Assembly (NCBI GenBank): GCA_963971405.1
Contig: OZ020492.1
Coordinates: 19,374,204-19,438,203, forward strand
Length of the DNA stretch: 64,000 bases
From: Psococerastis gibbosa
Lineage: Eukaryota; Arthropoda; Insecta; Psocodea; Psocidae
Reading direction: 5' to 3'
The notes under the pieces were generated by a model, which saw only the letters and a program-made list of their open reading frames with translations, was not told the DNA's origin and ran no database searches. Shown piece by piece: positions 21,371-32,399 of this stretch; the first letter of the stretch is position 1, and the number at the start of each line of letters is the position of its first letter. A program made the position numbers and the translations under genes.

Positions 21371-22239
21371 GTGAGTATCGTATATTTGTAACTTTTCTTC
21401 TTTGGAATTTCCGATTTCTTTTTTTAATTTTTAAGATTATTCGTATACAAACAATTCAATGAATGTATCCGAATAACCCCTTCAGTAATACCTGTGTTGA
21501 GTTACGACATGTCACCGATCGCATGATGTGTAAAGAATTGCACAAGTATACGAACAAGCTACCACTATGCCATCGAAGTTCATTAATCAGAACCCTACTT
21601 TATTAAATAAATAAATAATGCTATTAGTGAGAATTTTAGACTCAGCGGAGTATAAGAATCATTAGGTTCTCTCTGACACCAGAGCCAACAGGGGTAACGG
21701 CTCGGTGCGCAGTGCATGGATATCTTTGTCTGCCGACGTTAGGGCAAGGAGGCAAAGGGATAGAAGTAAAAACCACAATGGCAAGTAATAAATGCCCATT
21801 CATAATGCTGGAGGCTTCAACCATACATTAAAAAAAACAGTACATAGTTCCATTTCACACATAAACTTGACCTGACTAAGGTGAGTTCCGCCCCCCCCCC
21901 CCCCAGGTTGATGGACATGTACTAAAAGACTTCTTTTTACTAAAAGACATGCGTAATAGTTTTATACAAGAAAATCGGATATAGACTACGCCTGCAAAAT
22001 TGTGATTATACAAGTAAAATTGTATCACAACTTTGTTCGGGTAAAATCTCAATGGTATTGTATTGTACAATAGGCTATGTGAATTTTTTTAAACCGAAAT
22101 TTTAGAGCAAAATAGTGCCTTGTACTATATATAATGAAAATGTGCTCGTACAGGAAAAAGCCTAAATCGCAAATAACTTTAGGTAAATAAACAAACTACG
22201 TACAACCCTGGTTTACGTTCGATTGTGTTCGTGGTTTAG
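21371..22239 (+). other. Intron of the pipsqueak gene
   Basis: It contains a degraded repeat R at 21440-21600 and a C run at about 21891-21904, and ends in GTGGTTTAG|. No other gene seen. Confidence 0.6.
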
Positions 22240-22473
22240 GTGCCTCCACATCCAAGCGGCCCGATGCTGGAACCCATGTTCCTGCAACATGCACTGGAGA
22301 GCAGGAAGTCTGGAGACTATGGAGAGAGAGAAGCACTGATGGCGCTGGCAACAGCGCATGCACAACAGGCGTCCCAAGGTTCTGGCAGCACCCACAACTC
22401 GTCGCATGAATACAAATGGCCGGGAAGCATGACGCCAAGTCCAAACGATGATGTTATGGATGATGAGGACCAG
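22240..22473 (+). CDS. Pipsqueak-type factor, middle exon
   Basis: 234 nt, 78 codons, phase 0 at both ends (GTTTAG|GTG and CAG|GTAAGC), which keeps frame with both neighbours. It encodes VPPHPSGPMLEPMF, a segment GEREALMALATAHAQQASQG and a Ser/Pro and acidic end (TPSPNDDVMDDEDQ). No known domain. The composition fits a linker or regulatory region. Conserved splice phase and coding-like codons make it a convincing exon. Confidence 0.75.
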
Positions 22474-22957
22474 GTAAGCTGAATGGGAGAATAATATGGT
22501 CTGCATTGATCACTGTGATTTCTGCACTTGGGACTCTGTGAAGGCTCTGGGTTTGCATAAAGAGCGAGAAGCTCTGAGGTTGCTAGCAACAGCCGAGTTT
22601 GGAAGTAGACTACTGCCGCACGGGTAAGTTCAGTCGGTGGTAGGCCATTGCCCTCAAGCGCTGAAGACTGTTCTAGACGCGTGGAGTCCATTCTTTCACT
22701 GTTGCTTCGGATAGACGAGGTCTATGAAGGTAGGCCTGGACCTGGGACGTATGTTCTTAGGGGGCCAGCCCGGGATATGATCCTTTGGGTTCCCCTTCCA
22801 ACTGTAATTGTATCGTAATTTGTATACATGAAGAAAAGTACAATTTATTTATTTATATTGCGGTCGGTTTTTGTGCCTAAGGAAGTTTGTTTACAAGTTA
22901 ATTGCCTTGTCCTACCTGTTGCTTTTCCAAATTCAGACATTTGATTTTCTGTTTCAG
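22474..22957 (+). other. Intron of the pipsqueak gene
   Basis: About 22530-22625 reads as SVKALGLHKEREALRLLATA before a donor-like CGG|GTAAGT, echoing EREALMALATA of the exon just upstream (see findings). It ends in GTTTCAG|. Confidence 0.5.
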
Positions 22958-23476
22958 GTGGACGACCTTTTCGTCAATAGAAAGGAAACCCACCAACCGC
23001 AGCACCCTACAGGAAGCGTTATAGTACCACCCCCGACTCACTTATCACTGAAATCCGACGAAGAACGGGGGTACCGCTTTAGTGAAGTCGAAAGGAACCC
23101 CTTCGCACATAGAGATATGAAAGAAGACGTGGATTGTGGACGACTGGCCCATCTAAGAGAGGTAAAAGACGACAAACGTGGGCATCTGACCAATATAAGG
23201 GACAACGAACGGTTGACTCATTTTAGGGACCCTAATGACAACGAGCGGGGGTGTGTTTCTCTGAGAGATTTAAATGGTGACGATCGTGCTCGGCTAGCTC
23301 ATCTCAGAGATTTAAAAGATGAGGAACGGGCACGCATGGCGTTTCTCAGAGATATTAAAGACGAGGAGCGGTTCAGGATGACTCATCTAAGAGAGAATGA
23401 CGACTGTGGGCGCTTGTCACTCCTTCGAGATGTAAAAGATGAAGCCAGCGGACGCATCACGCAATACGAGATTTGA
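22958..23476 (+). CDS. Pipsqueak-type factor, last exon with charged tandem repeats
   Basis: Acceptor TGTTTCAG|, phase 0, 172 codons to TGA at 23474-23476. After a Pro/Thr-rich lead come about eight imperfect repeats of 13-15 residues with the core R-x-x-H-L-R-D-x-K-D-E-E-R, for example ARLAHLRDLKDEERARMAFL and RFRMTHLRENDDCGRLSLL. The repeats are rich in Arg, Asp and Glu and could form a charged helix. The frame breaks near 23462: in the next frame the pattern goes on (IRDLNEDVRSRLSLKDDDR) to a stop at 23545-23547, so one base seems to be missing. Confidence 0.75.
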   Translation: MDDLFVNRKETHQPQHPTGSVIVPPPTHLSLKSDEERGYRFSEVERNPFAHRDMKEDVDCGRLAHLREVKDDKRGHLTNIRDNERLTHFRDPNDNERGCVSLRDLNGDDRARLAHLRDLKDEERARMAFLRDIKDEERFRMTHLRENDDCGRLSLLRDVKDEASGRITQYEI

Positions 23477-25465
23477 ACGAAGATGTTCGAAGTCGTCTGT
23501 CACTTAAAGACGACGATCGAGTTGATGGAGAGGAACCTCGCGAATGATGCACTTACCCAATTTTTCACTAGGATATTACCTTGCCGTGGCAATTTGTTTG
23601 AAGTGTGAAGTTGATTCTAAAACGACGCTCTACCAATGTGTTTTAATGCTGTTCTTTTAGGGTTAGCGATGATATTCGGTATATTATTGTAATTTATTCA
23701 GTCCCGCAGAGATTTTCTAGTCCAGAAGATTTGTAGCAACGTTGCTCCAGTTTCTGTTAAATGCAGTTTTGATAGTTCAAGGAATTTTTATTTTAGCAGA
23801 GCTTACGACTTACTCAAAACCGAATGAAAAATGAAGCTCACCACTTTAACTTATGTAGCCTTTTTGTTTGCTGAAAGCACTGGGTAGTGCAGAGATCTCA
23901 TTCCCTTTTGTGTTAGATTCTTTAACCTTAATAAATGGCTGTTTTACAGTTAAGTTTCACTGGTAATTGATCTTAGAAAGTAATCCTATTCCCAAATAAT
24001 ATCTCCGCTCCCTTTTTCGTCATTGGTAGCGCGATGCCTTTGGATCTATCTCTATTAATAATTGTTGTTATTAGTAAGAAACAAATTGTCTACGAAACGA
24101 CAATTTCATAACACAGTATGACTTATAGGTGTAATATTACCTAACTTTAAACTTATGCGCAGAAAAGGTAGTCTCCCTTGGTAAATTGTGGCATTTTGTA
24201 GGTCGCTATGTATTTTCTGGCATTGACTACTTTAAACACTAATATCATTTTTGTAACTGTGCTTTGTTACGTAATCATTCGTGTTTTAAACCAAGTGATG
24301 CAAGTTACAATATATTATTTATCATTGCAGTCCATTGATATATGTTGACCTGGATGGGTTTCAATATAGCCATCCGCGTAGGCCAATCCTACATCTGAAT
24401 GGCCACCACGGGTGCGAAAGATGTAAAGTTGCGCGGTACATCTGCGGCTGGGCTGTGTTACCTACACCTTACTTTATCCAAGTTAAGAAAGGAATCTGCC
24501 AGTTTGGCGTTTTGACGTCTCCTCTTTTAAACTGTGAAATGTAAACAAAACATCACATATTGGCATTCTATATGGGTAACAATATTATAAGGAACTGTAA
24601 CAGGATTTCCACCCGATGGTGAAGTCCTGTATGTTTTAATATTGGACTCAGCTTATTTTTTTCGATTATGCCACCAGGTGATTATGCAATCGTTCAACTT
24701 TTAAGATTTTTAAATAACATTTTGTAATTTACTTAGCGAATTTGTCTATGTTTTCACCTCATCAGATTCACAGCAACTAACTCTTAACTGCTTCAATTAT
24801 AAACACTAACTGACTGCTAGATTTAAGTTTATTTTTAATCATATTTGTTTGTTAATTTTTCGACGTAGCTAGTGCGCAACCCATGGCTACAAATTATTAG
24901 ATTTCATTCTGTGAACATGTACCTACATTCTCTGCACTGTAAGTTGAGATTTTGCCTTATTTTTTCAACAACGGGAGACTTTTACAAAACTAATTTCAAA
25001 GGTTTAGACGACATTCGGACTTGATCCTTGCCATTCACTGTTGGATATAGTTTAGACTAGAATAGCCTTGTCAATTTTTTTTTTATTGTTTGTACTTGAG
25101 GAAGTTAGGTGCTATTCAAATAATAAATGGCAAAATCTCATCCATAGAACTAAAAAAATGATCCCCCCTTCGCCACGGCCTTGCACACTACACAAAAAGC
25201 CACATGGTCAGGACGCAGCTTAGCCATTTTAGTAAAGTGAATGATTATGTGCCATGGCGCGCTCTATACACTTTCTTCAACTATCAGACCATAATATTAT
25301 TCTATTGTACTAATCACAAAGTTCCTACTGGGCGTCCGATTTGAACCTGACGCTATGGAGGCCTTAACAAATTTATAAAATACATGTTATATCTCTATAT
25401 CTAACAAGCATTACATGTTTTAATTGTGTTTTTTTACCTTTTTTCTTCATATTTACGGGTAGGCT
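23477..25465 (+). other. Probable 3' UTR of the pipsqueak gene
   Basis: About 1.6 kb almost free of the repeats that fill the rest of the window, AT-rich, with AATAAA at 23930-23935 and again at 25122-25127. This fits a long 3' UTR. It contains one odd reading frame (24335-24544) listed separately. Confidence 0.5.
24335..24544 (+). pseudogene. Possible transposase-related fragment (uncertain)
   Basis: A frame of about 70 codons follows TTGCAG| and contains LHLNGHHGCERCKVARYICG then a VLPT segment. A G-H-x-G-C-x-x-C pattern followed by a short F/L-P segment is seen in some arthropod transposon-derived proteins (forms like GH.GYF.C.KC). There are no other domains. It could also be chance within a 3' UTR. 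Confidence 0.25.
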
Positions 25466-26455
25466 ACGTTTGTGGCCAATTGTTGTGCTCCTGCTGAGTG
25501 CGTTACTTCCTGCCAGGGGTGCCCGCTACGGGGGGGACACGGAACTTTTTGCCCCCCTAGATTTTTTCTTGGGGGGGGGCTTGCCCCCCAGGAAAGTGAC
25601 TTAAAGCCTACCATTTCCCATTACTTTTCCTGGGCATTTCAATTTTGGCGTTTCTAAACATTCAGTACGAATTCGAACTTGAAAAACTTTGTGAACGAAT
25701 TCATAAACCAAACGTCAGTGCGTCGATCGACATTTGCCCTGCTGGAGCTATGATTCTAAACATTCTGACAAGTTATTGATGGTTTATTCTTAATATATTT
25801 AATCATTTTCAAGCACTAGGTATACATTCTATATTCTGTAAGAAGTTCATTCAAACACGCATTTATCATTGGCGTAAATAGGGGGCCCTGGGGCCCCAGG
25901 CGCCAGGGGCACCCGTAGCCCCCCCCCCCAAGATTTCATGTGACAAAGACGTTATGGAGGCCAAAAGCATAGTATCCACAATAACGGAAGGGGAATTAAT
26001 TCATGGTATCCTTATTTTACATGAAAGACACCATGAAAAGAAAATCAACCAAGTATACTTTCACAAAAATATACTATTCAAAATGCTAAAATCCCTATTA
26101 TTTGAGACATATTTTTTCAATTTTTTTCTTCGGGGGAGACCCCCGGGCCCTCCTCAGTGCTAGGTTTATTCGTCGGTAAAATCTCAAGTCTCAACTGCAC
26201 AGTTTGCAAAATGCGTAAAACCTCATTAATTTGGGTCTATTAATTTTTGTTTCTCCGGTGGATCAAAGTCTTGGGGTCCTAAAGCCACAAAATTTTTGGA
26301 ATGTATGCCAATGGCTTTTTGTTTGAGCTTTTTTAAAGGTAGCAACTTAGTAAGAACAAGGGGTATAAGAGTCTGAGGTGTTGCATAGTTAAAAATACTA
26401 AAACAAGTTTCAAAACTGGGCGCCCCTGTGTATACTCACCATAATGGTTAGAAAA
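25466..26455 (+). repeat. GC-rich insertion and repeat P
   Basis: 25490-25600 has long G and C runs in mirrored order (GGGGGGGACACGG, CTTGGGGGGGGGCTTGCCCCCC), like a MITE end. 25860-26300 is repeat P with a C run at 25920-25929 and the palindrome CGGGGGAGACCCCCGGGCCC. No gene. Confidence 0.5.
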
Positions 26456-26459
26456 ATGA

Positions 26460-26672
26460 GGGCTTTTAGAATAGTGGTTCAGACTACGACTTTCACCCGA
26501 AAGGTTGTTGACTTGAGTCCCATAATTGCTTCATTCCCTGGCCATGTTTCGGAGGACATGTAGAGCTGGCGGTCCCAGGTCTTCTTAGTTGAATGCGAGA
26601 GAGGGCTTTAAAGCCCCAACTCCGCTAGGTTGGCTTAGTTATGGAACAAAAAGTCAGTATTTACTTTAATAA
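26460..26672 (+). repeat. tRNA-Glu SINE
   Basis: Head GAATAGTGGTTCAGACTACG, anticodon arm ACTTTCACCCGAAAGG, damaged B box GACTTGAGTCC, 3' end CGCTAGGTTGGCTTAGTTAT. The head keeps the closest match to tRNA-Glu in the window. Confidence 0.8.
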
Positions 26673-26814
26673 ATGAAAACTTTATGATCTAAAATGACGC
26701 TAATAGCTTTTACTTTTTGTACCATTATTCACTATGTATATACACTAGGACAATTATTTGCGAAGGAAATAATGCAATACCTTTCCTAATAGATAAATAA
26801 GACACTCCTACCGT

Positions 26815-27640
26815 TTTTTTTTTTAAATTAATCGCCTACAAACAATTTAATGAATGTATACGATTGACCTCTTCTGTCACCTATGTAGGTTAGTAGGTTA
26901 GTACCCGTGCTGAGTTACGACACGTCTCCGAACGCATGGCGTGCAAAGACTCGCACAAGTGCAAGCACGTTACCACCTAGCCGTCGAAGTCGATTTTTAC
27001 AAAAATGCTTTCGAGCGAAAAATAAAAAGTAAAAAAAAAATTGTGGGGAGATGAGACTCGTTTCAGTGCTTGGTTACTACGTACTTGGTTTTCACCTGTT
27101 TCATTGCGTCAATGGTAAGCTTGTCTCAGCTTGTCCATTATCGTTTGTAGCCGGTGGAGGTTGACATCAAGAACGTATACCAGTTTTCCAATGGCCAAAA
27201 ATGCGTACGGAAACAATTCAAATAATATCCGAAATCCATGGGGCCGTTGACAATGGACTAGGGACCTATGGGCCACTAAAAGTAGGCGTGGGTCCATAAA
27301 ACGTACTTAAAAAACAATAATAGTAATAAGGGGGAGATGACGTATACGTAACAGGCCCCTTATTAACGTATATGCAATGTGTCCGTGAGTCATGATACAG
27401 CTACAGGCATCTTGTACAACACATACAAGTGGAAAAAACACTGCTTGGCATGCCTAGGAGCAATGTCAAATAATTATAATATGGCAATAACAATGAGGCT
27501 ATGGAAAAATGTATAGGAATTAAATGTTAATAGGCTATATGCCAATTTATGTGTCACGTAGGCTGTGTGATACTTTCGATAGAGAATAAAATACAATCGT
27601 ATGCATGTTACCGTACATTGAAGATCTACGAGTGTACACT
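26815..27640 (+). repeat. Repeat R and upstream block of unit D
   Basis: 26820-27010 is repeat R. 27140-27300 is the upstream block (GCCGGTGGAGGTTGACATCA), followed by the shared segment GCATGTTACCGTACATTG near 27602. Open frames here are not conserved. Confidence 0.5.
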
Positions 27641-27991
27641 CACCTCGAATGGTTAGAAGTGGCGGTTTAATTTATTAAAGATATTCCCAATAATTAACAA
27701 GATAATTAATGTTGCTGTTAATTTTCAAAAGGGCCAGTGGCCGTCCCACCCAATTTCCAATATCTATGACATCAGTTGGCGCCCCTCATCGACCAAACTT
27801 TTGCGCGGGAAATAATTTTAAAATTTGTGAAGTTCATTTGCTGTGTGAGCTACTAAAATTTCCAATTGAAGCCTTCTGGCCGTACATTAGTTCCACGGGA
27901 GGCACCAAAGGGAAATATACACGATAGAAAATATTCCCTCACAAGGCAGCTGCTGGGTTTGGCTCGCTCAATATTTTTACCCAACTTACAG
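27641..27991 (+). promoter_or_regulatory. Conserved upstream block with E2F-like site, unit D
   Basis: Same block as 15500-15734, with TTTTGCGCGGGAAA at 27799-27812 and TTTGGCTCGCTCAATATTTT just before exon 1. A frame of 72 codons crosses it but is not kept in sister copies. Confidence 0.45.
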
Positions 27992-28098
27992 GTCTATACA
28001 TGGACTGAGCAAGTGTAAACCATATTGTTTCACAAATTGTCACTATTCGTTTCTTAGGTACTTGACCCTTCGATTGTTGGTTGCGAACTCCTATTAAG
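27992..28098 (+). other. Exon 1 copy (non-coding), unit D
   Basis: Preceded by CAACTTACAG, ended by TATTAAG|GTATGT; ten-base G run at 28139-28148. Candidate partners are the exon 2 copies at 29011 and 32268. Confidence 0.55.
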
Positions 28099-28629
28099 GT
28101 ATGTACAATCGAAATTGTAAATTGTCTTGTTTAGAGGAGGGGGGGGGGCTGCAGAATGATGTCAGGACATGCAGAGTAGTGGCACTCGAATAGTTGCTTT
28201 TTCGAGTTCCTCACTGGCGATATTTTCTGGTCATGACAAGGAAGGCTTTTAAAGCAGGTAGTATACCGGGCCTTTCAAGTTAAGTTTGAGCAAAAGGTTT
28301 AGGGCCCCACTTTTCCTTCTTATGCTTTTTCTTCTTAAAAAAATCACATTTTTGTGAAAGTAACATGACGGAAATTTTTGCGAAAATCATAAAAAATTGA
28401 AAAAGTGTCACCCTAACTCACCATATAACATGGATTGACCTTAGTATTATATGTTGTGGGACACGCTGGGAGTTAAAACAGCAATTTGTCGAATGAGGAA
28501 TTAGTTATAGCATTAAATCGCTGATTGGGTTCATAAATTATTATTGTGAGCACATTAGAATACGCCTTTAGACGAAGTAGGCACTTACTGTGTAACATAC
28601 CGCCATTATTTAGAATATATGTATGTAAA

Positions 28630-28850
28630 TGGACATGTAGAGTAGTGGTACAGACTCCGACTGTCACACGGAAGGGAGTTGGTTCTAGTCCCACACTTGC
28701 TACTTTTTCCGCCATGCTTCGGAGGGCATGTAAAGCAGGTGGTCCCGAATCTTCCTAGTTATGTGTAAGAGAGGGCTTCATAGCCCAAACACCGCTAGGT
28801 TGGCTTAGTAATAGAACAAAAAAGTCAATATTTATTTTTATTTATGTTAT
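28630..28850 (+). repeat. tRNA-Glu SINE, outer left arm
   Basis: Same insertion site as 18230-18445. Its mirror copy is 30720-30940 on the minus strand. The B box reads GGTTCTAGTCC. Confidence 0.75.
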
Positions 28851-29010
28851 TTTTATGTAATCAGTCCCAGAGGCAGAGGTCCGCCGTTTTTGATCATTTA
28901 TTCCTGCATTTAATTGAAACCGGTTTTATGTAGAAACATTTACAGTTCGTGCCCCATTATATCCTTGACTTGTTGTATAGAAGCTAACCCATTATATTGC
29001 ATCGTTTTAG

Positions 29011-29142
29011 AGCTGCGACTCTAAGAAAATGAGTGAAGATATTGACCAGAAGGAGACTCCATCAGAGCATATATCTCCGCTGGATTTAACCACGAAACCT
29101 TCAACATGTGCTGACATAGACGCAGTGGGAACTTCTAACCAG
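29011..29142 (+). CDS. Exon 2 copy on the left palindrome arm
   Basis: Acceptor GTTTTAG|, ATG at 29029, 38 codons, donor CAG|GTATAC. The peptide starts MSEDIDQK, with motif PLDLTTKP and end AVGTSNQ. Splice sites and frame are intact. It could serve as an alternative coding exon for the fingers at 33372, although 32268 is nearer. Confidence 0.6.
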
Positions 29143-29214
29143 GTATACCCTAATTTAATGACACACACTTGAGAACTTGAGAAGTAAATTGGTAGGCTGA
29201 AATAATGTTTTAGA

Positions 29215-29430
29215 ATAAATACATAATTATTGACTTTTTTGTTCTATTACTAAGCCAACCTAGCGGAGTTAGGACTATATAACCCTCTCTAACACTCAGG
29301 AAGGCCCAGGTCCACCTGCTTTGCATGCCCTCCGAGGCATGGCCAGAAGATGTACCAAGTGTGGGACTCGAACCAACCACCTTCCGTGTGAAAGTTGGAG
29401 TCCATACCACTATTTTACAATGCGGACATG
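29215..29430 (-). repeat. tRNA-Glu SINE, inner left arm
   Basis: Minus-strand SINE with B box GGTTCGAGTCCC; its mirror is 30142-30357 on the plus strand. Between the two lie about 700 nt of inverted AT-rich DNA with the palindrome centre. Confidence 0.75.
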
Positions 29431-30141
29431 TCTTGTCCTGACAGAATGCATTCAAGCTTGTATGAGCTATAACTGTCAGTTATAAGCTTTGTCAGATAAT
29501 GCATAGCTATAACACAATAATACTACAATATAGCATTATTCGTACAACGCGTAAGCCCCAAAAGGCGGGTAGCGTTATGATTAATAAAAATTAAAAAAAT
29601 ATTCAGTTTAATTGGTACGTATCCTGTAATATGTAGTATATGAGTGTGACTATGGAAGGTGTTATTAGACCCATTATATATTATTACTGAGTTAGACGTT
29701 GCTGCAATTGAAATGATGTACATCTACAAAAACAAATAAAATTATGTATAAGCTTAAATACACATGCATAATAATATTAGTCTTGCCTATGTATAATATT
29801 ATTATGCATGTGTATTTAAGTTTATACATAATTTTATTTGTTTTTGTAGATGTACATCATTTCAATTGCAGCAACGTCTAACTCAGTAATAATATATAAT
29901 GGGTCTAATAACACCTTCCATAGTCACACTCATATACTACATATTATAGGATACGTATTAAACTGAATATTTTTTTAAATTTTTATTAATCATAACGCTA
30001 CGCGCCTCTTGGGGCTTACGCGTTGTACGAATAATGCTATAATGTAGTATTATTGTGTTATAGCTATGCATTACCTGACAAAGCTTATAACTGACAGTTA
30101 TAGCTCATCCAAGCTTGATTGCATTCTGTCAGGACAAGACA

Positions 30142-30357
30142 TGTCCACATTGTAAAATATTGGTACGGACTCCAACTTTCACACGGAAGGTGGTTGGTTC
30201 GCGTCCCACACTTGCTACATCTTCTGGCCATGCCTTGGAGGACATGCAAAGTAGGCGGACCTGGGCCTTCCTGAGTGTTAGAGAGGGTTATATAGTCCTA
30301 ACACCGCTAGGTTGGCTTAGTAATAGAACAAAAAAGTCAATAATTATGTATTTATTC
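30142..30357 (+). repeat. tRNA-Glu SINE, inner right arm
   Basis: Mirror of 29215-29430; B box reads GGTTCGCGTCC. Ends CGCTAGGTTGGCTTAGTAAT. Confidence 0.75.
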
Positions 30358-30427
30358 TAAAACATTATTTCAGCCTACCAATTTACTTCTCAAGTTCTCA
30401 AGTGTGTGTCATTAAATTAGGGTATAC

Positions 30428-30559
30428 CTGATTAGAAGTTCCCACTGCATCTATGTCAGCACATGTTGAAGGTTTCGTGGTTAAATCCAGCGGAGATATA
30501 TGCTCTGATGGAGTCTCCTTCTGGTCAACATCTTCACTCATTTTCTTAGAGTCGCAGCT
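30428..30559 (-). CDS. Exon 2 copy on the right palindrome arm (inverted)
   Basis: Minus-strand exon: acceptor at 30560-30562, ATG at 30541-30539, 38 codons with PLDLTTKP, donor after 30428. It is intact in frame but points away from every finger exon on the plus strand, so it cannot be used by them. Confidence 0.6.
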
Positions 30560-30719
30560 CTAAAGCGATGCAATATAATGGGTTAGCTTCTATACAACAA
30601 GTCAAGGAGATAATGGGGCACGAACAGTAAAGGTTTTTTCATAAAACCGGTTTCAATTAAATGCAGGAATGGATTATCAAAAACGGCGGACCTCTGTCTC
30701 TGGGACTGATTACATAAAA

Positions 30720-30940
30720 ATAAAATAAATAAAAATAAATATTGACTTTTTTGTTCTATTACTAAGCCAACCTAGCGGTGTTTGGGCTATAAAGCCCTCT
30801 CTTACACTTAACTAGGAAGACTCGGGACCACCTGCTTTACATGCCCTCCGAAGCATGGCGGAAAAAGTAGCAAGTGTGGGACTAGAACCAACACCCTTCC
30901 GTGTGACAGTCGGAGTCTGTACCACTACTCTACATGTCCA
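30720..30940 (-). repeat. tRNA-Glu SINE, outer right arm
   Basis: Mirror of 28630-28850. Confidence 0.75.
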
Positions 30941-30958
30941 TGTACATACATACATTTT

Positions 30959-32267
30959 AGTAGAAATAGTAGGCTACACTTATCGGACCACCTAAAAATG
31001 GAGGACCACGCCCGTCAGCAGTATGTTAAATCATTGGCGTAAATAGCGGGCTCCATGCCCCCCCCCCCTAGGATTTCTGGTGACAAATACGTTACGGAGG
31101 TTAAAGTCATAGTATTCTCAATAACGAAAAGAAAATTAATTCTTGGCATGCCTAATATACACGGAAGACATGAAAAAAAATATCAACATAATGACTTAAG
31201 TACTTTCACAGAAAATTTGCTACTCAAAATGCTTAAAACCCCAATACTTCAGACCTATTTGTTCAAACTGTTTCTGCGGGGGGAACCCCCGGGCCCCTCT
31301 TTCACCAGGCTATAACATATCACTACTTGTGGCCCATTCCCATTCCCCCATTCTCCAGGGAATGACATGCTTATTGGTATTTATACTTGGAAGATGAATG
31401 CATAGGTTCCAATTTTAGGCAAAGTTCTCCCGCCACTCGAGGGAAAAATGTCTAAATCCGCATTCAGGACAGGTTCGGCAATTTTGCCGTCATGCATACA
31501 TATGTATAGAGAATAGATGACTAGGTCGCTGAGTGTGTCAGACCTTGTAAAAACATTTCAGGAGACCAAAAACATTTTTTTGTTTTAATTTTGAATTGCA
31601 CAGTTAATTTTTTTTGTATTACTGAACTTGTATTTCATACACATTAAAAAAATATGATTTAAATACCGTTAATAAAAAAGGCACATAATTTACTAGGCAG
31701 AATTTGGAAGAGAATGAGTCATGAATCAAAGTCTTAAGGTCCTAAGCCCCCCCCCCCCCCCCAGATAATTTAGAAATTTACGCCAATGCCATATACAGCC
31801 ATAGAATCATGTTGCTAAACGCCATGCGGACGGTGGTGTCCAAAATTATGCATTGTCCTTCAAGTTTAGGCCTTACACAATGTGCGAGAGAAGGCTATGT
31901 AGCCCTAACTCCACTACGTTGGCTTAGTAATAGAACAAAAAGTCTAAATTTATTTATTAATTAAATCATCTTACATTGCAAGAGGATTCGCACATTATTA
32001 AGAAGTATAAATCTAATTTTAAACTAAACGCCGAGAAATGACTCCATAATGCTGACTCTGAAGCCCTTACATAAGCGAACAGTACATTCCCACAGAATAC
32101 GTTTCGATGGATGAGTCACCTGCATCAATCCCAGAGGCAGAGGTTTTTGACAATCTATTCCTGTATTTAAATGAAACCGGTTTTATTAAGAAACATTTCC
32201 TGTTCGTGCCCAATTATCTACTTGACTTGTTATAAATAGTCTAACCTAATATATTCCATCGTTTTAG
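30959..32267 (+). repeat. Intron 1 of unit D with repeat P and SINE tail
   Basis: 31030-31560 is repeat P with a C run at about 31060-31069. A 16-base C run lies near 31747-31762. 31880-31965 is a SINE 3' end that is also found at 49600-49680 and 59190-59250, thus older than the duplication. No gene. Confidence 0.55.
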
Positions 32268-32399
32268 AGCAGCGACTATAAGAAAATGAATAAAGATGGT
32301 GACCAGCACGAGACACCATCAGAACAAACATCTCCACTGGATTTAACCATGAAACCTGCAACATATGCTGACATAGAAGCAGCGGGAACTTCTAACCAG
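32268..32399 (+). CDS. Exon 2 of zinc-finger unit D
   Basis: Acceptor GTTTTAG|, ATG at 32286, 38 codons, donor CAG|GTATCC. The peptide begins MNKDGDQHETPSEQ, has PLDLTMKP and ends AAGTSNQ, close to the family consensus. Intron 2 is about 0.97 kb and leads to 33372 in frame (phase 0). The motif fits CtBP-type corepressor docking, which would make the gene a repressor. This is inference from a seven-residue motif. Confidence 0.75.

Larger units (their letters stand above)
28613..30958. repeat. 2.35-kb near-perfect palindrome
   Basis: The left arm (28613-29779) returns inverted as the right arm (about 29794-30958) around a spacer near 29786. The outer ends balance almost exactly about this centre, so there is no net length difference. 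Each arm carries a tRNA-Glu SINE, zinc-finger exon 2 and a second SINE in opposite orientation. The arms differ by scattered single bases (for example ATT versus GTT in codon 5 of exon 2), so this is not a simple copy of one read. Confidence 0.9.

Noticed and set aside
22317-22691. Minus-strand gene opposite the pipsqueak middle exon
   Set aside because: Open antisense frame over a coding exon. The plus-strand exon has matching splice phases on both sides.
27109-27297. Minus-strand protein frame in the upstream block
   Set aside because: Related but broken frames occur at 15250, 46200, 56700 and 62650; it follows the duplicated flank and has no conserved length or start.
27767-27927. THAP-like domain in the frame with NNFKICEVHL
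   Set aside because: A C-x2-H pattern is present, but the frame ends at different places in the sister copies 15520 and 41890, and the block sits where a promoter is expected.
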